Shown here piece after piece: positions 48,017 to 59,384 of a stretch of 64,000 nucleotides of DNA. The notes below the pieces were generated by a model that made no database searches, was not told the DNA's origin, and was given only the letters and a program-made list of their open reading frames with translations. A program made the translations under genes and the position numbers. Where the stretch lies: assembly GCA_040752215.1 (NCBI GenBank), contig JBFMEX010000033.1, positions 15,746 through 79,745 of the forward strand, given 5' to 3'. The DNA comes from JBFMEX01 sp040752215 (GTDB lineage: Bacteria > Pseudomonadota > Alphaproteobacteria > Rhizobiales > Hyphomicrobiaceae). Numbering within the stretch: the first letter of the stretch is position 1; every line of letters begins with the position of its first letter.

Positions 48017-49477
48017 GTGCACACGCAGACTGAGATCGTGCGGCAGAAGGTGCGCGGCCAGATGCGGGCCGGGGCGGGGGGGCTCGCGCGATCGACGCCG
48101 CTCGCCGACGTCGCGGCGCGGCTCGCCGAGCGGGCCGAGGGGCGCCTGGTCGTCGTCGACGACGAAGGCCGGCCGATCGGCACCGTCGGCGCCGGCGAGC
48201 TGCTGGCGCGCGTACTGTGGCAGCTCGCCCCGGAGGTGCCGGTCGAGCGGGTCATGACGGCACCGGTCGTGACCGTCGCCGAGGACGAATTCCTGTTTCG
48301 GGCACTGGCGGTGATGCGCCGGCGGCGGCTCGCCAGCGTGCCGGTGGTAGACGGCAGCGGGCGCCTGGTCGGCGAGCTGGCGCTGGCGGAGGCGCTGCTG
48401 GCGCTTTCCGGGCCCGCGCTCAAGCTCGTCGACATGCTGACGCGCGACGACAGCCTCGAGGGGCTGAAGCGGGTCAAGGAGGCGCAAGTGGCGCTGGCGG
48501 AGGCGCTGCTCAACGACGACGTCCCGGTGCCGGATACGCAGCTCTTGCTGAGCGAGATCAATCTCGATCTGCACCGGCGCGCACTCGAGCGAGCGATCGC
48601 CGACATGGAGCGGAGCGGCTGGGGCCGGCCGCCAGTCTCCTTCGCGCTGATCGTGATGGGCTCGGCCGGGCGCGGCGAGAGCTTTCTCGCGCCGGACCAG
48701 GACAACGGATTCATCCTCGCCGATTTTCCCGACGAGCGGCTGGCCCACGTCGAGGCCTACTTCGTCCCGCTTGCGGAGCGCTTCACGCGCGTCCTGGCCG
48801 AGATCGGATTTCCGCTCTGCAAGGGCAACGTGATGGCCACCAATCCGCAGTGGCGCAAGCGTGTCGCCGATCTGGCCGCCGACGTCGATCGATGGATCAC
48901 GCGTAGCGCCCCGGAGGATCTGCTGCTGTGCGACATCCTGATCGATTTTCGCCACGTCTGGGGCGAGGAGGCACTGTCGCGGACGATCAAGGACCGCATG
49001 ATGGACGCGATCGCGCGGCGGCGGCGGTTCGTGCGCGACCTCTTCAGCATCGAGGCCGATCACAAGGTCGCGCTCGGATGGTTCGGCCGGCTGAAGAAGG
49101 AGCCGGAGTCCAGCGAGCGACCGGGGACTATCAACCTGAAGCTCGCCGGCACGCTGCCGCTGGTCGAGGCGGCAAGACTCTTGTCGCTCAAGGAGGGTAT
49201 CCGCGAGTGCCGCACGTTGGAGCGGCTCGACGCGCTGCAGGCCAAAGGGCGCCTCGGAGAGGACGAGCACGACTACCTCCGCTATGCGTTCGGCGTCATC
49301 ACCGAGGCCATGCTGCGCCGGCAGATCGAGGAAGCCAAGGCCGGGCGCGAGGCCGACGACTTCGTGCCGGAGGCGTCGCTGACGCGGCGGCAGAAGGATC
49401 AGCTGGTGGCGGCGTTGCGGGTGATCGAGGATCTGCGCGGCCGGCTCGGCGAGGAGCTCACCGGCACGGTGATCTGA
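48017..49477 (+). CDS. CBS-DUF294 putative nucleotidyltransferase
   Basis: 486 residues from GTG 48017. N-terminal CBS pair (about 25-135; VERVMTAPVVTVAEDEFLFRAL and RLASVPVVDGSGRLVGEL). Then DUF294, a GlnD-like nucleotidyltransferase with GSAGRGES at 215-222 and DxD at D227/D229, a third acidic site in LLCDILIDFRHVWG, and the DUF294 C-terminal helical domain. It is a paralogue of the central and C-terminal parts of the exonuclease fusion at 41.7 kb, but without the exonuclease. Having both in one locus, flanking the symporter, suggests two different nucleotidylation roles or one active/regulatory pair. Convergent with the histidine kinase (10-base gap). Confidence 0.88.
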   Translation: MHTQTEIVRQKVRGQMRAGAGGLARSTPLADVAARLAERAEGRLVVVDDEGRPIGTVGAGELLARVLWQLAPEVPVERVMTAPVVTVAEDEFLFRALAVMRRRRLASVPVVDGSGRLVGELALAEALLALSGPALKLVDMLTRDDSLEGLKRVKEAQVALAEALLNDDVPVPDTQLLLSEINLDLHRRALERAIADMERSGWGRPPVSFALIVMGSAGRGESFLAPDQDNGFILADFPDERLAHVEAYFVPLAERFTRVLAEIGFPLCKGNVMATNPQWRKRVADLAADVDRWITRSAPEDLLLCDILIDFRHVWGEEALSRTIKDRMMDAIARRRRFVRDLFSIEADHKVALGWFGRLKKEPESSERPGTINLKLAGTLPLVEAARLLSLKEGIRECRTLERLDALQAKGRLGEDEHDYLRYAFGVITEAMLRRQIEEAKAGREADDFVPEASLTRRQKDQLVAALRVIEDLRGRLGEELTGTVI

Positions 49478-49487
49478 TCCGTGCCGC

Positions 49488-52256
<2,769 letters not shown>

Positions 52257-52259
52257 GGG

Positions 52260-52535
52260 CTAGCCCTCCCCGCCGCGCGCGGACGCGTCGGACTCCTCGC
52301 CGGCGGGGGGCTCGCCGGCCTGCGGCGCAACGTCGAGGTGGCCGCCTCGCTCGGCGGCGAGCGCGACGAGCACGATCAGCGCCAGCCAGGCCGAGAACAG
52401 GTAGAGGTAGAAGGTCGGGATGCCGGCGGTCACCGTAGCGACGTTGAAGATGCCGAGGAAAGGCGGCGTGAACAGCACGATGCCGAGCAGGAACAGCGCG
52501 ATCAGACGCTCGCCCATGAGGCCGCTTCTTCTCAT
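52260..52535 (-). CDS. Small membrane protein preceding the histidine kinase
   Basis: 91 residues with two transmembrane helices: LIALFLLGIVLFTPPFLGIF and FYLYLFSAWLALIVLVALAA, then an acidic, low-complexity tail (PPAGEESDASARGGEG). A small two-helix protein just before a symporter-like domain mirrors the DUF4212-symporter pair, so it is probably the small partner of the kinase membrane domain. ATG 52535 has GGAGG about 11 bases upstream; ATG 52517 is an alternative. It ends 3 bases before the kinase start. Confidence 0.8.
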   Translation of the reverse strand: MRRSGLMGERLIALFLLGIVLFTPPFLGIFNVATVTAGIPTFYLYLFSAWLALIVLVALAAERGGHLDVAPQAGEPPAGEESDASARGGEG

Positions 52536-52577
52536 CTTGCCGTCGTCCTCCGGTCGGATTGCATCGTGGTCTTCTCG

Positions 52578-54731
52578 CTAGAACTTCGACGCCAGCCGTC
52601 GCTCCTGCATCATCCTGGTCGAGATCTGGATCGCCTGGCCGAAGGTCTTGACGCCGCTGTCCTCGAGCAGGTCCAGCAGGCGCACCCAAAGCGCGGCGGT
52701 CATCATCGCGTCGCCAAGCGCGGTGTGGCGGCCCATGATCTCGATGCCGAGCCGATTGGCCATGGCTGAGAGCGAGTGATCGGGCGCGTCCTTGTGCAGG
52801 TAGATCGTCAGCAGCAGGGCATCGAGCACCGGATTGTCGAAGCCGACGCCGGCCTCCTCGCGCTTGAGCTCCAGGAACTTCATGTCGAAGGCGGCATTGT
52901 AGGCGACGAGACAGGCGTCGGAAACGAAGCTCTTGAACTGCGGCAGCACGATCCTGGCCGGTGGCTTGTCCTTCACCATCTCGTCGGTGATGCCGTGGAA
53001 GCGGATGCTGTTCGGCGGGATCGGACGGCCGGGGTTGATCAGCCGCTCGAAAGTCTCGCCGGTGAGGATGCGCCCGTTGACGACGCGCACCGCGCCGACC
53101 GAGATCATCTCGTCGCCCTCGGACGGTTTGAGACCGGTGGTCTCCGTATCGAACACGACGAAGTCGATGCGCTTCAGCGGCTTGTCGTTCATCGCTGCAT
53201 CGGTGGTCGCGAACAGGTCGAAGTCGTAGTACTCGGGCCGCGGCGCCAGCCGGGTCGCAGGCTTTGCGGCCTGCGGTCGCGTGGTCGGCTTCAGGGGCAG
53301 GCGGAGGAATGCCTTGCCGCCGCCGTCCTTGCGGCTGCTCCACAGCTCGCTGCCGTGGCGCTCGACGATCTGCGCGGCGGTGCGGTTGGCGACCGTTCCG
53401 ACCAGCGGCTCGGCCAGCCAGCGGTCGAGCTCGGCCGAGGAGACCGGCTCGCCGTCCCAGGCGATCTCGATGTAGGCGTAGCGCTCGCCGGGCTCGGCCT
53501 CGATGTCGAACGCTCGCGTGCCGCCCGCGGCAACATGCCGGATCAGGTGCTCGAGCGCGCGCATCAGCGAATGGCTGTCGGCATGCAGCCAGACCGGAAC
53601 GCCGACCAGCGTCACCTCGATGCCGGCATCGGCGAGATGCTTCTTGATCGCGCGGAACATGTCGAGCGAGAGGATGTCCGACATGGGCCAGGGACCTGCG
53701 GCCAGCACGTCGTAGCTCTTCGATGCCTCGCGGAAGCGCGCATTGAGGTTCTCGACTTCCTTGAACACGATCTCCTCGAACGAACGGCGCTCGTTCTCGG
53801 AGAGCTCGGCGCCGGTGGCCATCATCTCTGCGGCTGCCGTCAGGTTGGCGAGCGGACGGCGCCAGTCGATCATCACCTCGCGCAGGATGGCGTCGCGGCG
53901 GGCGAGGTTGTCGAGCTGCGGGCCGACGTCGGCGAACGTCAGCACGTAGCCGGAAGCGCGCCCGGCGGCATCGCGGACGAGGCTCATGCGGGCATCGAGC
54001 AGGGTGCCGAGGTCGACGGTCGCGCATACGAAGTGCCGGGTGCGCTGGCCGGAGCCCTGCTCCTTCGCGTGGCGCTCGGCCTTGCCTTCCTCGCTCTCCG
54101 CGGCGTCCGATTGGGCCGATGGGTCGATCCCGCGCATCAGCTGCTCGAGAACGTGCTGGATCGGCTCCTCGGTCAGCAGCTCGAACAGCGGCCGGCCGAG
54201 GCCGAGCGCGTCGCGCAGTTCGAGGATGCGCTGGGCAGCCTCGTTGTAGAGCAGGATGCGGTGCTCGAAATTGGCGACGATGACGCCTTCCGTCAGGTCG
54301 AGCAGGATGGCCTCGAGGCGTGTGCGCTGCTCGTCGGCGCGCCGGGTCGCAGCGGCGACCGCGTCCGAGGTCTCGGCACGAGCGGAGCTCAGGCGCTTCT
54401 GCAGCGCGCCGACCGCGACCGGCAGGCGGTCGAGGAGATGTCCCGCGCGCAGCTGGATGTCGCGATCCTGGGGCGTGTTGGCGAGCATCTGCGCCTCGCG
54501 CGTCAGCTCCTCCAAAGGCCTGATGAGCTTCAGGTAAAGCAGGCCCCAGGTCAACACGAACAGCACGATGATGACGCCGAGCCCGATCGAGGCATAGGTG
54601 CCGATGGTTGCCACGTGCGTCTCGATCGGGCCGGTCAGTCTCATGACCGCCATCAGCCCGCTGGTCGGCACCAGATAGGCGAGAAAGGCGAGCAATGCCA
54701 GCATCGCGGGCAGTACGACACGCAGCCGCAT
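52578..54731 (-). CDS. Membrane protein: degenerate histidine kinase fused to DEDDh exonuclease
   Basis: 717 residues. Two membrane helices (about 5-22 and 48-70), a HAMP-like linker, a PAS-like domain (about 141-280), then a kinase-like region: the dimerisation helix reads MIDWRRPLANL where active kinases have SHELRTPL, so the phosphoacceptor His is Ile288, and the ATP-binding domain has lost its N and G boxes. Residues 520-690 are a DnaQ-like exonuclease with all motifs intact: VVFDTETTGL, AYNAAFDMKFL, and HTALGDAMMTA with His669. GGGAG precedes ATG 54731. It lies between the receiver gene and the symporter-like kinase in one operon. It is likely anchored in the inner membrane with the nuclease in the cytosol; the substrate (DNA, RNA or a nucleotide) is unknown. 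Confidence 0.88.
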   Translation of the reverse strand: MRLRVVLPAMLALLAFLAYLVPTSGLMAVMRLTGPIETHVATIGTYASIGLGVIIVLFVLTWGLLYLKLIRPLEELTREAQMLANTPQDRDIQLRAGHLLDRLPVAVGALQKRLSSARAETSDAVAAATRRADEQRTRLEAILLDLTEGVIVANFEHRILLYNEAAQRILELRDALGLGRPLFELLTEEPIQHVLEQLMRGIDPSAQSDAAESEEGKAERHAKEQGSGQRTRHFVCATVDLGTLLDARMSLVRDAAGRASGYVLTFADVGPQLDNLARRDAILREVMIDWRRPLANLTAAAEMMATGAELSENERRSFEEIVFKEVENLNARFREASKSYDVLAAGPWPMSDILSLDMFRAIKKHLADAGIEVTLVGVPVWLHADSHSLMRALEHLIRHVAAGGTRAFDIEAEPGERYAYIEIAWDGEPVSSAELDRWLAEPLVGTVANRTAAQIVERHGSELWSSRKDGGGKAFLRLPLKPTTRPQAAKPATRLAPRPEYYDFDLFATTDAAMNDKPLKRIDFVVFDTETTGLKPSEGDEMISVGAVRVVNGRILTGETFERLINPGRPIPPNSIRFHGITDEMVKDKPPARIVLPQFKSFVSDACLVAYNAAFDMKFLELKREEAGVGFDNPVLDALLLTIYLHKDAPDHSLSAMANRLGIEIMGRHTALGDAMMTAALWVRLLDLLEDSGVKTFGQAIQISTRMMQERRLASKF

Positions 54732-54744
54732 CTCGACCGCTCCC

Positions 54745-55125
54745 TCAATCCTTCGCGCCGGCGGCGAGCAGGCGCTCGACCTGGGCCAGCACGTCGCGCG
54801 TCGAGAACGGCTTGGTGATGTAGTCGTCGGCGCCGAGCGCGATACCCTTCTCGCGCTCGATGTCACGGCCCTTGGCGGTCAGCATGATGATGCGTACGCC
54901 TTTCCAGGCCGGGTTGGCGCGGATTGTCTGGCAGACGTCGAAGCCGTCGCGCTTCGGCATCATGACGTCGAGCAGCATCAGGTCGGGGACGGCCTTGGCG
55001 ACCTCGGCCAGGGCCTCCTCGCCGTCGCGGGCGACGCGCACGTCGAAGCCGGCCTTCTTCATCAGGAACTGCAGCGACAGCACGATGTTCGGCTCATCGT
55101 CGACAATGAGCACGTCCCGGGTCAT
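54745..55125 (-). CDS. Receiver-only response regulator
   Basis: 126 residues, a single CheY-like domain: DD pair in LIVDDEPNIV, phosphoacceptor D53 in LLDVMMPKRDGF, T in MLTAKG, K in TKPFSTRDV. No DNA-binding or enzymatic output domain. GGAGG lies 5 bases before ATG 55125; the longer frame upstream has no homology. First gene of the operon receiver - exonuclease fusion - small membrane protein - kinase. The classic partner in CrbSR systems is a LuxR-type regulator, so here the output must be protein-protein contact or a further relay. Confidence 0.92.
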   Translation of the reverse strand: MTRDVLIVDDEPNIVLSLQFLMKKAGFDVRVARDGEEALAEVAKAVPDLMLLDVMMPKRDGFDVCQTIRANPAWKGVRIIMLTAKGRDIEREKGIALGADDYITKPFSTRDVLAQVERLLAAGAKD

Positions 55126-55400
55126 GTAGCCTCCCAAAGCGTCTGCGGTCGCGGCCTCTCCGCCGGAGGCGGCGCCTCGCGGATCCGGTGGGAAGGCTGT
55201 CGGCCGTTCCGTTTTTTTCGGCAAGGCTAGCCCAGCCCGGTGGCAATCGCTACGAGCAATTGGATGTACAGGGGACAGACAACCCCGCCAGCGACGTCAC
55301 GTTTCCGGAGATGGGTGGCGGGCGCGGCCCTCAACCAACGCCCAACGAGTTGCGCGTAGACTGTGCCGAGCGCAAGGACAGGCAGCGCGGGGCAGCGCCT

Positions 55401-56891
55401 ATGACTTACGACATCGCCATCGTCGGCGGCGGCATCAACGGGGCGGGAATCGCGGCCGATGCGGCTGGCCGCGGCCTCACGGTGCTGTTGGCGGAGAAGG
55501 CCGATCTCGGCTCGGGAACCTCCTCGGCCAGCTCCAAGCTGATCCACGGCGGACTGAGATACCTCGAGCACCGGGAGCTGCGTCTCGTCCGCGAGGCGCT
55601 CGCGGAGCGCGAGGTGCTGCTCGCCAAGGCGCCGCACATCGTCTGGCCGCTCCGCTTCCTGCTTCCGCATGTCAAGGGCATGCGGTCGCGCGTGCTGCTG
55701 CGCGCAGGGCTGCTGCTCTACGACCATCTGGCGCGGCGCGCGGTCATCCCCGGGTCGGGGGCGGTCGATCTTCGGCGCGAGCCGGTCGGCGCGGCGCTGC
55801 GACCGGGGATCGGGGCGGGCTTCAGCTATTGGGACTGCTGGGTCGACGATGCGCGCCTGGTGGTGCTCAACGCGCGCGCGGCGGCGGCCAACGGGGCCAC
55901 CATCCTGACTCGTGCCGAGGTGGTCGGCGTTGTCGCCGAGGACGGCGTGTGGCGGCTCGAGATCGAGACCGCGGCAGGTCGGCGGGTGGAGCGGGCCCGC
56001 GCGCTGGTCAATGCGGCCGGGCCGTGGGCCGGCGCCTTCGGGCAGCGCATAAAGGGTGCGCCGGGCATGCCGGTGCCGAGGCTCCGTCTCGTGCAGGGCA
56101 GCCACATCGTCGTCGCGCGGGCGTGGCCGGGCGAGGCGGCGCTGCTGCTGCAGAGCCCCGACGGCCGGGTGGTGTTCGCGCTGCCGTTCGAGGAGCGCTT
56201 CACCCTGATCGGCACCACCGACACGCCGTTCGCCGGCGATGCATCGCAGGCGGCGATCTCGGCCGAGGAGGAACGCTACCTGCTGGCGGTCGTCAATGGC
56301 TTCCTGTCACGACCGCTCGCTCCCGCCGACATCGTATGGCGCTACGCTGGCGTCAGACCGCTCTACGACGACGCCACCGGCGATCCCTCCAAGGTCACCC
56401 GCGACTACCGGCTGGAGCTTTCGGCCGCCGAAGGCCGGCCGCCGCTGCTGACAGTGCTCGGCGGCAAGATCACGACCTACCGCAAGCTCGCCGAGGCGGC
56501 GCTCGAGCGGCTGGCACCTCACCTCGGCCCTCACGGCCCGGCGTGGACGCGGTCCGCTCCGCTGCCGGGCGGCGAGCTCGGGCCTCGCGGGGCTGCCGGA
56601 CTCGCCGCAGATCTGGCGCGCGCCCGGCCGGGCCTCGATCGGTCCTATCTGGCGCGGCTGGTGCGCCGCTATGGCAACCTGGCCGACGCCCTGCTCGGCG
56701 ATGCACGCAGCGAGGCCGATCTGGGTGAGCACTTCGGTGGTCATTTGACTGCGCGCGAGGTCGCCTACCTCGCGTCCGAAGAGTGGGCGCTGGCGCCGGA
56801 CGACGTGCTGTGGCGCCGGACCAAGGCGGGGCTGCACCTCGCGCCGAACGAGCGCGCTCGCGCGGCGGAGGCGATCGAGCGGCTCCTGTGA
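55401..56891 (+). CDS. glpD: Aerobic glycerol-3-phosphate dehydrogenase
   Basis: 496 residues, FAD-dependent, membrane-associated. The dinucleotide fold is IAIVGGGINGAGIAADAAGRG, followed by SSASSKLIHGGLRYLE, the GTTDTPFAGD segment and LLTVLGGKITTYRKLAE, all diagnostic of GlpD. It oxidises glycerol-3-phosphate to dihydroxyacetone phosphate and passes electrons to quinone. Start 55401 directly precedes the FAD fold; the frame is open further upstream without homology. Works with the glpK at 39 kb, but neither glpF nor glpR is near. Confidence 0.95.
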   Translation: MTYDIAIVGGGINGAGIAADAAGRGLTVLLAEKADLGSGTSSASSKLIHGGLRYLEHRELRLVREALAEREVLLAKAPHIVWPLRFLLPHVKGMRSRVLLRAGLLLYDHLARRAVIPGSGAVDLRREPVGAALRPGIGAGFSYWDCWVDDARLVVLNARAAAANGATILTRAEVVGVVAEDGVWRLEIETAAGRRVERARALVNAAGPWAGAFGQRIKGAPGMPVPRLRLVQGSHIVVARAWPGEAALLLQSPDGRVVFALPFEERFTLIGTTDTPFAGDASQAAISAEEERYLLAVVNGFLSRPLAPADIVWRYAGVRPLYDDATGDPSKVTRDYRLELSAAEGRPPLLTVLGGKITTYRKLAEAALERLAPHLGPHGPAWTRSAPLPGGELGPRGAAGLAADLARARPGLDRSYLARLVRRYGNLADALLGDARSEADLGEHFGGHLTAREVAYLASEEWALAPDDVLWRRTKAGLHLAPNERARAAEAIERLL

Positions 56892-57267
56892 GCCGATTTG
56901 AGGCCGGGGCCGGGCTATTTATCTATATTTCGTCACAACTTAATTGCGCCATCTTGATTCAGAAAATTGTCCAGGTCTCGCAAGTCACCGCTGCGTGCGA
57001 ATCTCTTCGCGTTCTTGCGCCGGTCCCGCCCAGCCCGGTCGGATGACGGCGAATACTCCGGCGAGCCAGTAATCGGCGCGTCGCTCCGCGTACATCATGC
57101 ATGCTTTCAAAGTCGATCCGCGCGTCGTTAACCATGTTGGTTGAATGACCAACTCGTGGGCGGCTTTGGAGGCTAGGCCTCCGGCCGCGGCGGGGCGTCA
57201 ACCGTCAACTGCCTGCGAGCTGGGGGCCTCCGGTACTTGGGACCCGCCTCGGGGGAAGGGGAAGAAG
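56892..57267. other. 376-base intergenic region, AT-rich at left
   Basis: No gene. The first 100 bases are much richer in A/T than the surroundings (for example TATTTATCTATATTTCGTC near 56918). The right half carries TTAACCAT at 57128-57135, the form of a CtrA half-site, directly followed by an inverted repeat GTTGGT/ACCAAC at 57136-57153. It presumably includes the promoter of the M15-type peptidase gene. Confidence 0.45.
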
Positions 57268-58032
57268 ATGATCGCTTCGATCTCGGGGCGGCGCGCCACC
57301 GTGCGCCGCGAGAAGGACGGTGCGTGCCCGACGTCGCACGTATCGGGCCTCGGCTCGATCCTGCTTGCTGTGGTCGCGATGCTGCCGGTGGGCGCGCCGG
57401 CGGCCCAGGCCGGTCCGACAATGACCGATGCCCTGACCAGCTCCGTCAATCAAATCGGCGCCGGGTCGTGGAGCGAGCCGATGAAGCTCGGCGGTCCGAT
57501 CGGCGCTGCGGGCTCGGTGCCCGGCGGCAAGGCAGCGCCCAAATCGCTGACCGCGCTGCCGCCGAAGAAGTCCGCAAAATCGTCCGGCAAGAAAAAGTCG
57601 GCCAAAAAGCCCGGCGGCTACGTGCCGAAGACGGCCTACCAGGCGCCGAAGCCGAAGAAGGCGGTCCAGGTCGCGGCGCTGACCAAGGAGGTCTACGGGG
57701 CGGTGCCGAAGGAGAGCGTCACCGGCGGCGGCGTGCGCTGGGTCGCCTCCGCCTCGTGCCTCAACGGCACTCTGCGCTCGCTCGTGCATCAGGTCGCCGC
57801 CAGCTACGGCTCCGTGACGGTGGCCTCGACCTGCCGCAGCAAGGGGCACAACCGCCGCGTCGGCGGCGCGCGCCACTCGCACCACCTGACAGGCGATGCG
57901 GTCGATTTCCGTGTGCACGGCAATGTCCGCGGCGCGATCGCGTTCCTGGCCGGACCGGGCCGGGTCGGCGGCTACAAGCACTACGGCGGCGGCCGCTTCC
58001 ACATCGACACCGGCCCGCGCCGGAGCTGGTAG
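57268..58032 (+). CDS. Exported peptidase M15A-like protein
   Basis: 254 residues. A basic N-terminus then a hydrophobic stretch (LGSILLAVVAMLPVGAPAAQA) act as signal peptide. A long Lys/Pro-rich linker (KKSAKSSGKKKSAKKPGG) follows. The C-terminal domain of about 110 residues has the M15A zinc pattern: CRSKGHNRRVGGARHSHH, then LTGDAVDFRV and GRFHIDTGPRRSW supply His, Asp and His ligands. Such proteins act on peptidoglycan (D-Ala-D-Ala carboxypeptidase-like) and the Lys-rich linker may bind the wall. ATG 57268 follows GGGGAAGAAG. Possible CtrA-like element upstream. Confidence 0.82.
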   Translation: MIASISGRRATVRREKDGACPTSHVSGLGSILLAVVAMLPVGAPAAQAGPTMTDALTSSVNQIGAGSWSEPMKLGGPIGAAGSVPGGKAAPKSLTALPPKKSAKSSGKKKSAKKPGGYVPKTAYQAPKPKKAVQVAALTKEVYGAVPKESVTGGGVRWVASASCLNGTLRSLVHQVAASYGSVTVASTCRSKGHNRRVGGARHSHHLTGDAVDFRVHGNVRGAIAFLAGPGRVGGYKHYGGGRFHIDTGPRRSW

Positions 58033-58096
58033 CGGGCACCGATAGCGGCCCGACCGGGGCCGGAGCCCGCGGGTCTGAACCCGTTCACCGTTTCGC

Positions 58097-59281
58097 TCAG
58101 TCCGCCTTGGCGGCCTGCTTGCGGTCCTGTCGCCATGCCTCGAGGCGGGCGGCGAGGCGGGCCTCATTGGCGGCCCACCACATCGCGTCGAAGCGCAACG
58201 CGTTGGCGAGGTTGTCGGGCGCGGTCGGCAGGTGGGCGGCGAGCGGGATCGCCAGTGTCGCGTGCCGGTCGACGAGCGGCAGCGCCGAGCGGCGCATGGG
58301 GCCATAGGGCATGAGGCTCGCAATACGAGCGAGCTGCCGCGGATCGGTCGCGAAGCCCACGAGATCGTAGGCGCGATCCACCGCGGCGCTGTCCTTGCGG
58401 ATGGCCAGATAGCCGACGTCGTATATCTGGCCGTGCCAGAGCGTCTCGATTTCGGCGCCGCGGGCGATTGCCTCGAACGCGCGACCGCTGAATGCGGTGG
58501 CGACCGCCACCTTGCCCGCCGCGAGCAGCGCCAGTCCATCCTGCGGTCGCTCGGTCCACACGACCCGATCGCCGAGTGCAGAGAGCCTCGCCAGCGCCCG
58601 CTCCACGCCCGCTTCCGTTTCGAGCAGCGCATAGACCTCGTCGGGCGCCGCGCCGTCTGCGAGCAGCGCCATCTCCAGCGTGTAGCGGGGGCCTTTCGGC
58701 AGCGCCCGCGTTCCGGGGTAGCGGGCGGCATCGAACACGTCGGCGAGGCGGCGCGGGGCGCCCTTCTTGAAGGCCGCCGGCCGCAGCACGACCAGCGACG
58801 ACCAGGCCATGGTGGCAGCGCCGCAAGGCTCGATCCCGCCCGGGAGATAGTCATCGCTCGGTGCCGCGCCGTCGGCACCGGCGGCAAGGCGATCGGTATC
58901 GAGACGAACGAGATCGCCCGCTGCGCAGGCCTTGGCGAGGGCGGCGGCGTCGAGCTCGAGCACGTCGGCGGTGCCGTCGTCCTGATCCGCGGGCATCACC
59001 ATGACCTCGATCGAGCGGTCGCGCCGGAACGGCTCGATGACTGCGCGGATGCGGGCCTCGCCATAGGCACCGGCGGGTCCGGCAAAGCGAAGTGCGCGCG
59101 GGTTGGCGGGGGGCGGTGCCGATGCGGGCTCGGCCGCGGCAGCGGGTGGCGCGGCAGGGGCCGTGGCATCTGGCGGGGTGGTCGGCACCGAGGAGGCTGC
59201 CTCCGGCTCGGCGGCAGCGAGTGCGGCGGCTGCCAGCGTCGTCAGCAGGGCGAGGAGGGGGCCGTAACTCGACTTCTGCAT
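58097..59281 (-). CDS. Periplasmic solute-binding protein (PotD/FbpA-like)
   Basis: 394 residues. Signal peptide (LLALLTTLAAAALAAAEPEA) and a Pro/Ala-rich linker, then a type II periplasmic binding fold: VIEPFRRDRSIEVMVMPAD, then MAWSSLVVLRPAAFKKG, RRLADVFDAARYPGTRALP and FSGRAFEAIARG, as in spermidine/putrescine or iron-binding proteins. GAGGT lies 4 bases before ATG 59281. No permease or ATPase is adjacent on this strand side; the nearest is the FbpB-type permease 2.7 kb away. The ligand cannot be read from sequence. Confidence 0.78.
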   Translation of the reverse strand: MQKSSYGPLLALLTTLAAAALAAAEPEAASSVPTTPPDATAPAAPPAAAAEPASAPPPANPRALRFAGPAGAYGEARIRAVIEPFRRDRSIEVMVMPADQDDGTADVLELDAAALAKACAAGDLVRLDTDRLAAGADGAAPSDDYLPGGIEPCGAATMAWSSLVVLRPAAFKKGAPRRLADVFDAARYPGTRALPKGPRYTLEMALLADGAAPDEVYALLETEAGVERALARLSALGDRVVWTERPQDGLALLAAGKVAVATAFSGRAFEAIARGAEIETLWHGQIYDVGYLAIRKDSAAVDRAYDLVGFATDPRQLARIASLMPYGPMRRSALPLVDRHATLAIPLAAHLPTAPDNLANALRFDAMWWAANEARLAARLEAWRQDRKQAAKAD

Positions 59282-59384
59282 CGTGACCTCGTCGGCGGGT
59301 ATGCTGCATGCGGAGCGCACGATGCCAGAGCCTGGCGGGCGAGAGAAGGGCCAAGCAGAGAGCTGCGGCGGGAGGTCGAGCGGC

